A stretch of 64,000 nucleotides of DNA from Chionis minor (taxonomy: Eukaryota > Chordata > Aves > Charadriiformes > Chionididae). Position numbers and translations under genes: made by a program. The notes beneath the pieces were generated by a model that had not been told where the DNA came from, made no database searches, and saw only the letters and a list, made by a program, of their open reading frames with translations. The stretch lies in assembly GCA_013398295.1 (NCBI GenBank), contig VZSF01011130.1:127263-191262 (forward strand), given 5' to 3'. Position 1 is the first letter of the stretch. Every line of letters starts with the position of its first letter. Positions 24,689 through 38,374 of this stretch are shown here, piece after piece.

Positions 24689-27600
24689 GCAAGCACAGCT
24701 GCAAGAATCTATCTTGTTTTCCAGCCAGTAGGTTACTCCTGTGTAAATCTACCACATGTATTTTTGAAGTATCAGAAAACCTTTAGCAATTGAAAACTAG
24801 TAAGACTCATGCCTAAGGTCTCACCTGAAAGAGAATTGTTGAGTTTCTTAACATCAGACTAAGACATTTAACCAGAAGTGATTTAAAGCAATGAGTGTCC
24901 CTTGCTGAATCAACAATGGTCTCTCCCACCTGGGCTTTTGGCAGAGGTTTCCTATCTGAGGACCAAACCAGCATCACACAGCTTAACAGTTCTGATAGCA
25001 TCACTGCGTAACACAATAGGCCTACACAGTATCTGCACCTCCCATACTATTCTGTGACCTTTCTTTCTGAAAGACAATTATTTATTTGTTCCTCTGCTTC
25101 CCCTTTTGGGTCAGATGGACCTTGTGGAGATCCTTTACCGGTATAGCATTGCAAACCACAAGGTCTGCTCAAATAAACACATTTATACATGCAGCTTTAA
25201 AATGCTGTGTCAATGTTGTGCCCGTATTTCAGAAGCTACCTCAGAAGGTAAGTATATAAATCTGCATTGCAGAAAATTTATTTTTCTAATATATAAAATA
25301 AATTGCAAGGAAACTGTTAGGAATGATTTTATAATCGTCCTTGAGGCAGAAACCATTTAGAGCAACACTAGTAGCATGCGGGCTTCATATAAACTCAAGA
25401 AAGCATTAAGAACATTTATGATTGCTGTAGCAGAAGTCCAATTTACAGTGAGCTAAAGTGAATGCATGACTTGGAATTACCAAGTGTGCAGATAAGTTGA
25501 GCAGGTCAAAACAGGATCAGTGTCATACCTTTGGGTATGTCAGAAGTAATGTGTACTAATGTATTATTTAAAGGATTTTAATGAAAACTGAATCAGATGA
25601 AGTGAACTGTTTCTAATCTGATTTTCACTGTATCAGGCTAAACCCTACTCTGTGATAATAATGCCCATGAAATCTAAAGAAAAATAAATAAGCGGTGATC
25701 AGCAGCGTGTAAAAAACTTCAGTCTGCAGGGCCAAGAGTCAAGCACTAACTTTCTGTTATTGGTTGATTCTCAACTTGACAGAAGACTTATACTTCCAAG
25801 AGAAATCAGCTATTGATAAAAAAAGCCACTTTTCTCCATCAAGGACTGTCAAGAATTACAACCCCATGTCAGGATTTTTCAAGCAGAATATACATTGTTC
25901 ATCTCTTCTCCTTGCCATCAAATACTCCCTCAAAACTGACACTTCCAATCTGTAATTAACAAACAGAATGCAAGGTCAAGTGCCACAAACTGCAGTTGTA
26001 TAAGTAATGATGCAAAATTGTTTCAACAGGCTCTGGCTCTTTGGGAGAGAATAAAATAGCTGTGCTATATAACGCTCTCCAGACGATCTCAGCCTCTATT
26101 CCTGCTTCTCTCCTACAACACACTCCTCTGGGGCTCTAAAAGACCGTGAATTAATAACATTGAATTTTTTTGTAGTAGCCAGTTGATTCGGAAAACTGCA
26201 TCAGTATTTCTACTAAAAATCCTTTTTTCCTATGGTCTGTTAGTACTTTTGCAATCATTTTAAGCAAGTTGTTATAAAGAAAAAATAGTCTCAAGAATGC
26301 AATTACAGCATGTGAGGACCGGATAAATTGTCACATAATAAAATAGTTATGTTTGCAACCTCATGTTAATTTCAGCCAAGATAAAGGACCACACTGACTT
26401 TACTTGACCTAGTGACTTCACCACTGACCAACTCAGAAAGATTTTGCTAGAGCCAACCACTGACCTTGACTGGTGAGGAAGGTATACTGGGGGCTTCTTT
26501 AGTTGCAACGTTTCATTTATCAGTTCTAAATTTTGAAACCTTTCTTACTGAAGTTGGTAAAGACATGGCAAGAGTGAATAGTATGGGTATTTCTCACTTT
26601 CAGTGCCTTATCTACTCTTAGGTACTATATGCAGACTGTTTCAAAATTATGAAGGAAACAAAATCTTCCAGTTTCCCAAGGGTTTCAGTCTATATTTTGC
26701 ACTAATTAATCATAATTTGTCTCTAACCTTTGCCTCTTATCTATTATGCTGGCGTGTCATATTTCAGCATCTTCTCCCATCAACCTCAGAGAGGCTGATT
26801 CGGACCTTCATATGATAATGCTACACTCTCTTAAATCTTGCAGCTTTTAACAGTCAGTTCCAATTATTTTTATGCAAATGGATAAGACAACAACCCATGT
26901 CTCTCTTACCTCTCACTAATTAGATTCTAAGTTTTTAAAGGCATTTGCAGCCCTTTTAACTCTGCAGCATGCTTGAAAAAATATTATTTCTGTAACATTG
27001 CTCTTCTTCCAGCACTGCAGCCCAGTCTTTCTAATAGTTTTCAGATAACTCCTCCTTGACATGATTCTGCTATATGATATGTCTTTCCCTCTGGGCTTCT
27101 TTAAGGAAAAATATTCTCCACAAGGAGCTCAGGAAGACATTTACTGCAGAGCTGCAGCTGCCAAGAAATTACTATTCTTACCATATTGCTACTTCTACAG
27201 ACAGGGTATGGCACTTCTTTCTATAAACTCAGACATGCCAGTTAAAACTTGAATGCCCAACTTGATTTTTATTTTATTAATTTTCTTTATGGGTCACAAG
27301 CTCAAGTCTGACCTTGTACTACATATTTATAGATGCATAGCAGATGCAGTGCCATGAATCCTTAATGACTATGTAAAAAAAAAATATTCTTACTTATGTT
27401 TCACAACAATGTCAGGAATTATTTAGGCTTGTATCTGTTGTATAAATAGCTTCCAAGAATACTAAGTGAGATTTAAGCGTAGTGTTTCCAGGCTCTGCAC
27501 TTCCATTTGCATGCAGACTTTCAACAGTTAAGAGTCCAGATTCAGAAACTGCTTTTCTGAAATCTGCCAACATATTGTGTGCCTTGGAGAGGCACTGTAC

Positions 27601-28949
27601 ATGTGTACTTGGACCAAAACACCTGAAAACAAATCAGAAATCCTGTGTGATAATTAGCTTGGTTTTTGATGATCAAGAAAGGGAACAAGCTACTAATGGA
27701 ATGTCAACATGTACGAATGAAAATAATAAAAAAAAAAATTACCCAAACTTTCATTGATTTCATAAATTAAATCTATTCCATTAGGGTATAAGTATTAACT
27801 GATGGTTAAGAATGCAGCAATAAATTCTTTCAGCTTATATAGCTGAAGTTATATAGAAGTGTCCAGGTTATGGAGAAGTGTCACCTTCACTATGTCTAAA
27901 AATAAAAGTGCAAAATGTAAAATCCACAAAGGTAGATTCAGGTCTTAATGAAACAGTGAGGCTTAGGAATGAAGATAGAGGAATAACTCTGCAACACGTG
28001 AAGAAAATGGAATCATGAGCACTTTGTTAGGTCATCAGTTTGCCCAGCTTTTAGCACTAGCAACTCAGCATGACAATTTAGCACTTTCAAGGAAAAGAAC
28101 AGGAATTCTTCAGAATGTTTTAAAATATACAATGATGGTGGAAGAAGGGACTTCATCATAATTAAGAAAAAATTATCCTCTCCAGTTACACACTGCCCTC
28201 TGAAAACCAATGCTCTCTCATACTTATGAGATGGAACACTCATTAATTTTAATTTATAAGACAGAAAAGTAAGTCAGTAACTATCAAACACAACATTGTC
28301 AGTGTGGCGCTGATACTTGTCCTTCAGTGCAAAACGAAAAATTTTCTTCAGTCAAATATGTAGCAAAGAAACATTTCCTATTGTTTATAGATTTGTCCTA
28401 CACATTTTTTTTGAACGTCCAAGAGAAAAAGGAGCTCTGTAATCTTCCCTGGAAGTTTAATCTGTGACACATTAACTTCTTATTAGTGTACTTAGTAAGT
28501 CTCTTTATAAAATATCACCAATGAATAATAAAATACAATTAATGGTGACATCAAGTATTACAGCTTTAAGTAACCAAACATTAACTGAATCTACATTAAC
28601 CTTTACTGGTACGTAAATCTAAAATCTAAAAAGTAGCCAATCTTTTCAAACTCTTTCAAAGAAATATATTCTTGATAATTAACTTACTAAAGCCACTAAG
28701 TAAAGACCCTGTCTTATCTGAAATCCCTTCACCACATCTTCCTAAGCTCTAAGTAAAGACATGTATGTATGAATTAGTTCTTAATTGGAAGTCCATAAAT
28801 AGAACTGCCAGCCTAATATTTTTATTAATAAATATAGAAATAAAAATATTTGTATTTAGTTTTTATATATAAGCAAATACATTGAATCTGAAACAGAATA
28901 CTCCTCTGGCCTTCAGACAAGAATTTTAACTATACTGAGAGTCTGAATG
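24689..28949. other. Non-coding stretch
   Basis: 4.3 kb, mostly AT-rich and unique-looking. Two open stretches end in good splice-donor-like sequences (minus strand about 24823-24950; plus strand about 25113-25246) but show no recognised domain, so I do not call them exons. Confidence 0.5.
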
Positions 28950-30048
28950 TGTCTATTGGGTTTGTGTGGTGAGGTTTTGGTAGCAGGGGAGCTACAGGGG
29001 TGGCTTCTGTGAGAAGATGCTAGAAGCTTCTCCTACGTCCAACAGAGCCCATGCCAGCTGGCTCCAAGATGGACCCGCTGCTGGCCAAGGCTGAGCCCAT
29101 CAGTGACTACAGTAGAGCATCTGTGTTAACATATTTAAGAAGGGGAAAAAAACCGCACAATAGCAACTGCAGTTGGAGAAAGGATTGAGAATATGTGACA
29201 GAAACAACTCTGAAGACACTGAAGTCGGTGAAGAGGGAGGGGAAGAAGGTGCACCAGGCACCAAAGCAGAGATTCTCCTGCAGCCCACAGTGAAGAACAT
29301 GGTGAGGCAGGCTCTCCCCCTGCACTCAGTCAATGGAGGTTAATGTTGGAGCAGATATCCACCTGCAGCCTGTGGTGGACCCCACACTGGGGCACACGGA
29401 TGCCTGAAGGAGGCTGTGACCCCATGGGAAGCCCACACTGGACTAGTTTTGCTGGCAGGTCTTTGTGACCCTGTAGGGGACCCATGCTGGAGCAGTCTGT
29501 TCCTGAAGGACTGCACAACGTGGAAAGGACCCACACTGGAGCAATTCATGAAGAACTGCAGCCCATGGGAAGAACTTGTGTCGCAGAAGTTCTTGGAGCA
29601 CTGTCTCCTGTGGGTTGGACCCCACGCTGGAGCAGAGGAAGAGTGTGAGGCGTCCTCCTCTTGAGGAGGAAGGAGTGGCAGAAATGTGTGATGAACTGAC
29701 CACAATCCCCATTCCCTGTTCCCCTGCATCACTTGGGGGAAGGAGGTAGAGAAAGTCAGGAGTGAAGTTGAGCCTGGGAAGAAGAGAGGAGTGAGGAGAA
29801 GGTATCTTAAGGTTTAGGGTTTGGTTTTCTTTTTTCCCTTATCCTGCTCTGATTTGATTGGTAGTATTTTTTTTCCCACAAGTTGAGTCTGTTTTGCCCG
29901 TGACTGTAATTGCTGAGTAACCTCTCCCTGTCCTTATCTCGACCCATGAGCCTTTTGTTATATTTTCTCTCCCCTGTCCAGCTGAGGAGGGGAGTGATAG
30001 AGCAGCTTTGTTGGGTACCTGACATCCAGCCAGGGTCAACCCACCACA
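28950..30048 (+). mobile_element. Solo LTR, avian ERVL type
   Basis: About 1.1 kb. It starts TGTCTATTGGGTTTGTGTGG and ends AGGGTCAACCCACCACA, ends that I recognise from a widespread avian ERVL LTR. Inside are several degenerate repeats of a unit built on CCACACTGGAGCA (about 29380-29640). A TATA-like ACATATTTAAG lies near 29129, and the pyrimidine-rich 3' part carries CTTATCTCGACCCATGAGCC. Flanks GAATG and ATATG match at 3 of 5 positions, possibly a decayed target duplication. The open frames of 60-130 codons on both strands reflect base composition, not genes. No internal viral sequence is adjacent. Confidence 0.88.
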
Positions 30049-30740
30049 ATATGAGAGCAAAGTCACGACATGTAGATGAGAAGAGTATTTAATTTCAAAT
30101 GAGCTACTCTCCATACTTTGCATTATATGAAACAATACCTGACTACACCCATACAACACACTTCTTCATATTCTACATAGAAAATGATTAAAAATGGTTG
30201 TCAGAAAGGAGGAAATATAACAAGGCAGATGCAAGCTTTTTTAGTAGAGAACAAAGCCTCAGCTTTCAAGTACAATGCTGAATTGTATTTGCTGAAGAAA
30301 GTCTGAAAGTAGAATTGGACATGATCTACCACCATAAGGCTAAACCCTTGACTATACCAGCTGCCTTGAGGGAAGAGCAACGCTGGTCTACCTCAGGAAA
30401 GACAGAGATACATTAATGAGTCCCACTGACTGCAAATATTACCAGTAAACATTTTTTGCTGTTAAAATGGCAGAAAGTACAAAATATGTTGGAACAGTAA
30501 AAAGGACTGAACATCTTTTAAATGCTATTCTACAGGTAAATGAAGAACAACAGGTATATCAAGAGATTGCAATACAACTCGTGTGTATGTTAGGGAGTAT
30601 CTCAAGCTACAGTTGCAGTGATCTACTTGCCATTAAATCCATGGTTTTAGTGGACTTACAAATGTCATAGGGGTAATGTCCTTACAAGATGTGTCATATA
30701 GATTTTGTTGCCAGTGTTTTTACCTCTAACCAGAAATTGA
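30049..30740. other. Non-coding stretch
   Basis: No feature recognised. Confidence 0.5.
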
Positions 30741-31262
30741 CCGCCACGACTCCTCAAATATGGTGGACAGTGGCTTCACAACATCATCTGCCAGTTTTCC
30801 CAGGACCTGATGATGAATCTCATCAGGTCCCATGGGCTTGTGTACCTTCAGGTTCCTCAGCTGGACTCGGACCTGGTCTTCTCTTACACTGGGTGGTATC
30901 TCATTCTCCCAGTCCCTGCCTTTACCTTCTGCAACTGGGGTGGTGTGGTTAGAGCCTTTACCAGTGAAGAGCGAGGCAAAAAAGCTGTTGAGTACCTCAG
31001 TCTTCTCCATGTCCTGGGTTACCAAGTCTCCTATTTCCTTCCTGAGTGGGCCCACATTTTCCCTAGTCTTCCTTTTGTCACTGACATACCTATAGAAGGC
31101 TTTCTTGTTGCCCCTGATGCCCCTGGCCAGATTTAAATCTATCTGGCCTTTAGCTTTCCTAACTGGATCCCTGCATGTCCAGATAATTTCTCTGTTTTCC
31201 TCCCAGGCTACCTGTCCTTACCTCCACCCTCTGTAGGCTTCCTTCTTCTGTTTGAGATTGTC
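30741..31262 (-). mobile_element. CR1 LINE fragment, linker and start of RT
   Basis: A minus-strand frame (31055-30726) reads through the region between endonuclease and [18 protein letters not shown] sequence, [16 protein letters not shown], then [19 protein letters not shown] and IFEESWRS, where it breaks off before the usual GEVPxDW. Upstream, the antisense of KAKG/YRYV-type residues runs to about 31262. Truncated at both ends, from a different part of CR1 than the other short fragments. Confidence 0.9.
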
Positions 31263-31358
31263 CAATATGATAAAGTACTTCAGTTATTCAGGATATAAAG
31301 GGAATAAAGTATGGGTTACCCCAACTAATAATTTGTGATCTTAAAAAAAATCTAGCAC

Positions 31359-31442
31359 CGCCCCCCCCAAACCTAGCAAAAAAAAAAAAAAACAAGCCCC
31401 CCCCCCCCCAAACCCAAAAAAAAAAAAAAAAAAAAAAAAAAA
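31359..31442. repeat. C-run and A-run low-complexity tract
   Basis: Alternating runs of C (up to 13) and A (up to about 28). Likely prone to sequencing and assembly error. Confidence 0.95.
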
Positions 31443-34400
31443 GTTAAATTACTGTTTTACACATAGGATTCTCTAATTTCAGACTTTCACATACTTCATA
31501 AGCAAAGTCAAATTGGCTGAGAGTCTCAGCCCCTCAGTTGTCAGTACCATTCCCTGTTGGAGACAACAATACCACAGGACAATCAGTAGGACAGAATGTG
31601 TAACCATGGTTCCGTTGCTCCTCTTCACAGCTCAGTACCTTAATACAAATCCACCTGGCTTACAGTAAAATGCCAAACTGGGTGATGAGATGCAGGCATA
31701 CATTCCTTCATCTGACAGAGAAATGGAGCAGACAGCTTAAACAGCCACTGCCAGCATTATCTGTCAGAGCTCTGAATGACTTCATCTAGACCTGGAAATT
31801 TATACTGGACAAGGGCAAGTTTATGTGACACCTTTCTTTTTGGATTCTATGGGCGTATCTAATTTGGAAAACAAAGATGACAGACTACCTTAAATAGCCA
31901 AGTAACATTCATGCAAGCATATCTGCCTACAGTTTGGGTTACAAATGTTAAATTACCATCTTCTGCCTGCTTTCTGCTGCTATGTATACATTATTTGACA
32001 TCTCAAAGTATGTTCTTCTGGTCCTTCTTGTTATACCTTATTGCACTGTTATGCTATATGTGATGTTACAGAATTCTGTTTTGAAAATCTCCTTCAAAGT
32101 TATTTGTAAACAATGGACTCTGATGATCAGACTCGTGTATCAAACAATACTGTACATACTTATTTTTGTGCACTATAAATAATTCTTGCAGTTCCTCTAT
32201 TGTATAAACTACAATATAAAGTACAATTCTTTTTGTTGTTGTTTTTCAATAACTGTCCAATCAGCAAGTTATCACTTCAAAACTGAATCAAATGTTATCA
32301 GGATGTCTTGCTTCTAATATTTTATAAGGTGCATACTAACTGCCAAGACATTAATTCTCTATGTTGTCAAAAAGGATGGGAATTCTCTCTTTTAACTTGA
32401 GTGGTCTGAAAGTTAGGCAGCTAGACCAAACTAATTATTCACATATCCTTGACAGTCAAATAGACAGAAAAGTGTTTTCAGAGAGGGATTTATCAGGTAG
32501 TAAGACATATGCCTAAGAAAGGTGGTATGTTCTGCCAAAAGTTCCTGCAAGTCTGCACTGCCTAGGGAGGGAGCATATGCACAACGTAGATCAGGCATCT
32601 TACTTCCTGAGGGCCTAAACTGGCAAATCCCGTCCTAGTGGCTCACCTGAACATTTAAGAAAACAACCCTTATCTGAAATTCAAGATTTGACATCATGTA
32701 TAGGCCAGTAATGCCAGCTAGTTCTGTACTGATTTTAAAACTAAAATTTTAGGGTTTATTTTTTACAATTTTAAAAATCAGATATTTTTAAAATTATTGC
32801 AAAAGTTTAAAATAAAAATTTGAATCATTAAGTAAAACACCTAAGGAAGTGTGTGTGCTACTGCTAGCTGCTACTTACTTCTGCCAAATACAGTAAATTA
32901 AACGAAGGTACAGCTACAGACTGAAAAGCTGACATCTTGATAGCTTCAAATATCTTTCATAATAGGGCACTCAATATTATTATAATTTGCATTTGGATAA
33001 ACTATGACTTATGTTATATAAAATACATTACATGAGCTGTTTCATGTCTCGGTCAGAATTATAAAGTCAAAGAAGAGTACTTGAAATTTGTCATGTCACA
33101 TTTTGGTTAAGATCAGTAAATTCTTGGTAAGAAAAGATTTTGTATATTTTAACAATGTGCTATGCCAGACCATTAAAACCAAGAGTTTCAGTAACCTCCC
33201 CTGAAGATTTCGCAGAACGTAGCCTTGATCCAACTGGAATGCGAGGGAATGCTTACAGGAAGCTGCTTCTCCTTGGCCTTACAAGAAACCAAACCATGCA
33301 TTCTGCATCGGTACTGATTGTTTCCAGGGACATTTAGGAGTCTGGGCCAAGTCTGCTGATGTGAGCACGTGCCACTCCACCCAACTGAATGCTGTCCTAT
33401 CAACAGTGAATTGGGCTCTAGGTATCGCAATAGACAAAACAGTCCGTTTAGATCTAACTGCAGAGAACAGCTATGAAATGCAATGAAAACCTTCCAGCTT
33501 CAAGAGAAGGAAATTAAAGGTGTGATGTAGTCACTAGAATTGTGTGGTTCCAGCACAGGTTTGGGGAGGTGTGGTTGTTGGGAAATACTCGTAGAAAGAA
33601 TTTTCTCAGGTGATTTCACCTAAGTATCTGGAACAACGCATTTTTGGATTGCATCTGGCAAACTCAAAACTAATAAACAAACACACAAACAAACGATAGA
33701 TATAGTGTGTATATCCTATTTGCATATAAATAAAGCAAAAGTAGGTAAGCAAAGATACTCCAGCCATAAACTAATACCAGCAATAAGAGGAAAAACATCA
33801 AGACCAAAATATAATTATTAACAAGAACAAAAATCAAGCAATTTTGTAAGTAAAATTATTGCATTTGAGATAGGAAAGTGGATATTGGCAGTGGGGAAAA
33901 CAATGGCCTCTAGATATTTTAGTATTAAAATAAGAAGTATTGAAGCATTACAGAGGAAAAACCAAACAGCACAAGCAGACCATAAAATCTTATGTAATAG
34001 AAATAACAGAAAAATGGCAGAATAGCAAATACATCTGGAACAGAGGCTTTCAAAGGAAGGTATTCAGAAAAAAAGCAGGGACTGGGGATAGCATTGCACA
34101 GAGGTGTTATGATAGACTATAACTCCTTCTCAGGGAAAAAAAAAAGGTGATACTCCCATAATGTTAAATAATCATAAAATACCTGGACCTCAGCAGATAA
34201 TCTATTTGATGGCATTCTCAAAATTGCTAAACTGTATGCTAATATTGGGTGGAGGTGTGCCTACCTGGCCCTCCTTCAGCAAAATGTCCTCGAGAACAAC
34301 AGCTGATAACAAAGGCACATGAGTGTTTAAAAGTGTGTGTGATGGGACACTCAAACCCACCTGAGTGTTTGTCCTGAATTCAAAATGCTAAGGAGGAACT

Positions 34401-34490
34401 CCACGACACTATCAGCCAGACAAAGCAGTAACCAGGGAATTACAAAGAGACTTTTCAAACAAAGGAGTCAGCTTGATATGCAGTGTAGAA
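31443..34490. other. Non-coding stretch
   Basis: No element recognised. A pair of opposing open frames lies at 33140-33430 (65 and 80 codons); neither shows a domain or splice context. Confidence 0.5.
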
Positions 34491-34499
34491 GCACAGAAG

Positions 34500-34870
34500 T
34501 TTGTAAGAGGTGCTGGGAGAGGCGAGGTCAGGAGCAGTGACCACTGTTGGGCAGCGCAAGGCGTCACCCTGCCTGGATGAGGCCCAGCAGCTCCCTGTGG
34601 GGTACAGGAGCAGCCTGCACCCAGCCAGGGACACGCAGTGTGGGGGGCTGAGATGGGGGGACCCACCCTCAGGGTGCACACGGGGCCGCACGGGGCACCT
34701 GCCCACACTGGTGCCTCAGCAGGGTGGCGGCAGCGGCAGGGGTGGACACTCAGTGGGAGCACCCACATCTCCAGACAGTCTGCAGGCTGGGGACCCACAC
34801 TTCTCAGTGTCTGCAAAATCCACACCGCCTGTGAGGGTCTGGGGGTGCACACCCTCTGTGTGCACGTGTA
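34500..34870. other. GC-rich island of unknown origin
   Basis: A sharply bounded GC-rich block in AT-rich sequence. Because of its composition, frames of 146 codons (minus) and 156 codons (plus) are open through it, but neither looks like a known protein. It contains small inverted repeats (for example GTGCACA/TGTGCAC near 34845-34866). It could be an old retroelement remnant, a minisatellite-like patch or a regulatory island; I cannot tell. Confidence 0.55.
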
Positions 34871-37800
34871 GATTAGTTACAGAAAGTTGCTTAGCAATTT
34901 GTACACGTTTATTAACATTCTGCAGTGTCTCATACTGTGGTTTATCTGTGGCATCGCTGATACTGACCCTGAATGGTTAGTTCACTTATTGCCATGTCAT
35001 TAATAAATCAATAAATGACTTCGTACCCGGTTTAAAGCACATGAATTAAGCAGCTTCTCCCTGTGAAAAGTTTTTGTAAGAATTTTAAGATAGGAAAAGA
35101 ACTGCCAGTATAGGCTGCATCTAGCTTCTTATACTGCATAGTTCTGAACAACAACAGACTGTTCTTACATATTTAGAAAACTCTGTAAGTCAAAATGAAA
35201 GTACCAGCTAATTTTACTCAACTCTTGGAGCTAGGAAGTGCTTAAAAGCAAACAATCTGAATTACTGTCTGAGACAACATAAAGTTTGTCTAAATTGAGC
35301 AACTAAGTGTAGACAGAAAAAAATTGCAAAAGCGAACACCCAAGTAATTATCCATATTGCACTGTGGAAGATTTGTTTCAAACACAGATGAAAGCCCTTA
35401 ATGGGACAAAATCTTTGAGGCACTTAGTTGACTAAAACCAGATGCAAAGGTTCACAGTCATGTTCTCCGTAGAATAAAGGAGAGCCCTGAATTAGACTCC
35501 CACTTTTCAGACAGAACTAATTGGTTATTACTTAAGATTTCTATTCTTTTTTTCTGATTATTGAAAAAAATCAGCCCACTTTTTTTTTGAAGAAGAAGAA
35601 TTATAGTCAAAACAGAAAGAATAAAGCAAATGTAATGTTGTTTACCGGTAGCTATGGTGACTGCTTGTAGGAAAGGGTAATACGTTCACAGAGGCAAGAA
35701 AAAACCCTCACTGCCTCCTCCTAAGGGTAAAACGAAGCCAAACCAAACCAGTTCATTAGTTAATATATGCTTCTGTACCCAAGCCAGCAGGGTGGGAAGG
35801 GAAATAACTTCCTATAGTTCAATGCATTAATTGGAAAATGGTTCTAGGAAGAGTGTTGTAACACTTCAGGAATTCTATGCTCTATCATTATATCATTTTT
35901 CTGTGCTCAAGATCTCTGTAATAGCTGACAGCAGCAATAATTAACTCCTTCCAGAAAGCAGGATGATAGTGAGGAGGGAAAATGTTAATAGTTCATGCAA
36001 TAGTCAGGATTATTGGCACACTATCATTATAAATAATTGAATCAAGTAAGTCTCCTGGCTGTAACATATCCTTGGATGTTGGATTCCTGTTCATATTGAT
36101 GTGGTTCTGGGACACAATATTGATTTAATCATCCTTTTCTATTGAATCAGTGTTAAGAAAACAGGCCAGGTTTATACTGCTCTACATGTTCATTCCCAAA
36201 CAGGGAGCTCTGAAAGTATTTATTTGCAATTGCCCTTTCTGTTTGCACTGCACTTATTCAGAAGCCATTTTTAAGCTGGAGTATCAAAATGCTGTACTGC
36301 TTAATCATGAGTTAGTATGCATTCAGCTAACAATAGGCTCCAAGGAACACATCAAGTAATTGTATTTCAGCAACATTAAATATGTATTAATGCCTAAAAT
36401 GTTGAAAGACAAATGTGATGGAATTGACTTTATTCAGAGCTTAGTCTATCCCTGCTGTTATTACTAATCAGGCCTGTGTGGATCACTTAGTCACTCTATG
36501 GTAAAGGTTGCAAAGTCATCTCAAGATGAAAAGACTTTTCTTTTTTCAAAGGATGAATTCTCAGACTTCTCAGCAACACATACACTTATCTATGACTGCT
36601 ATCACTAGAGGCAGAACAGGTTTTGCCCTTTTCTTTGTCTCAGAAATGAGAGGCGAGCGGATTTCTCTTTTCCCCAGTTTTGCTGTACACTGACATCCAT
36701 AGTGGCACACGCAGCAAGCCAGTGACACCACATCAATTTCTCTCCTACAGAATCATTCACCCAGCAGTCTGAAATGACTCAAACAGCTCTTTATTGTTCT
36801 GTTTTCTGTCTCTCGATATACCACCCTGCCTCTCTCCTAGCTGGCTACACTTGTCAGAATAGAATAATAAAGGCAAAGTTGGACAAATTTTTAATCAACA
36901 CGACTGCAGTGATTTTGGTGGTATCCTCCCTGCACCCAGTCTTTACCTTCTATCCATAGAAATCACTTAATAAGTTCAAGACATTTTTATGCATGCTTCT
37001 GACTGCAGGTCCTTCATTGATTTCTAAGGATGATCCAGCCGAGTACGGCAATGAAACAAGCACCTTAAGAACTTTTATTAGGTTCTAAATGAGACACTGT
37101 TTCTCAGATTTCCCTCCTGTTGTTTTCTGTTCAGTTCTATAATGCAGATCAATACAATCCAGAGTTATCCTGGGTGAACAAAAAGTTGTTGAATGTATCC
37201 AGCTGTGGGCTTGATTAGATTTTCACTTCACTGGTATAAATCAGAGTAACTCCACATAAGGCAAGGGAATCTCAGCACTCTAAAATGGTGTCATCTCAGA
37301 CGTAAAATGAGAACCAAGTTCCATTTTCTTTCTGTTTCCACCGGCAGTGTTAGCTCCAAATCCTGCATCGGAGGATGAAGCTCCTTTACATGTAAACACT
37401 GAATTGTACAATCACTAATTATTAATGATTACAACATTTGGGCAGAGAGGAATATGCCCCTAACATCTGCTGGCAAGAAAGATAACTGGAGATGCTGCCT
37501 GGAAGAATATGTACTTCTGCCTCTGTGACTCAGATGTCAGTGCACAATTCCTATTTGAAGAAAGGTAAGTGTTTTGAAGAAATGCTGGTTACAAGCATAA
37601 GTTAGCTCAAACAAAAGGCCGTTCTGATGGGTGGCTGGAATATGTTGATTTTATTTCTTTAATATCATAATGAGTGCCTGTGTTTTTTGTCATGCTTATT
37701 CTGCTTTCAAAAAGGAAAAAAAAAAGACTCAAGCTTAATTCTTATATTATAAATGCAAGATAAAAAAATATGTCTTCTGTAGTGTGAATGAAAATAAGGT

Positions 37801-37947
37801 AGCAGTGCTATGTAGGCTCTTGCCTATGTGCTTACACACTTCAGTGCACAAGGATACCTTCATGAACACAGCATTTCTACTAAAATACATAATTCGCTAA
37901 ATCTCACTGGATCTTCTTACATAAGAAATCCTTTTGAGAATGGAGTA

Positions 37948-37977
37948 GCTTGATCGGCCCACGCTTGATCGGCCCAC
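37948..37977. repeat. 15-bp perfect tandem duplication
   Basis: GCTTGATCGGCCCAC occurs twice head to tail. The unit carries a CpG in a CpG-poor region. Confidence 0.95.
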
Positions 37978-38329
37978 ACGGAGCACTCTTCTTCAATGTA
38001 GCACAGGAAGGGAAATGAAATCAAGAAGAGCATAGGAAAAACCCCTCACATACCACAGTAGTAGTGAAAAAAGAGGATGCACTTGAATGGAAACAAACAA
38101 CAACAATTTCCTTTCCTTCCCATGCCCACAGAATTTTTCATGCCAATATTTACTAGGTTAAGCAGCACAGAACAATTATTAGAAGTAAGCAACCCTGAAT
38201 TTTCCTTATTGAAAAAAATATTGCAATGAAGCACAGAAGAAAAAAGGTGGAAGCAGTTGCAGAAAATGGCACACCACTGCTGGGCATTATTATTCCTGTT
38301 CTCCTGAGGTCTTAATTTAGAGCGCGCTA

Positions 38330-38374
38330 TTTTTTTTCCTTTTTCTTTTTCTTTTTCTTCTTTTTCTTTTTTTT
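38330..38374. repeat. T-rich (TTTTTC)n-like tract
   Basis: Imperfect T5C repeats; a polypyrimidine tract on the plus strand. Confidence 0.95.

Noticed and set aside
25113..25246. Plus-strand open stretch between GGGTCAG and CAGAAG/GTAAGT
   Set aside because: Good donor-like site but no recognised domain, and opposite in strand to the EYS-like exons; chance is likely.
29340..29732. 130-codon minus-strand frame and neighbouring frames
   Set aside because: They lie wholly within the ERVL-type LTR and reflect its repetitive, GC-rich middle.
34412..34980. Open frames of 146 and 156 codons on opposite strands
   Set aside because: Both are explained by GC-rich composition; no domain, no splice context, and mutually overlapping.
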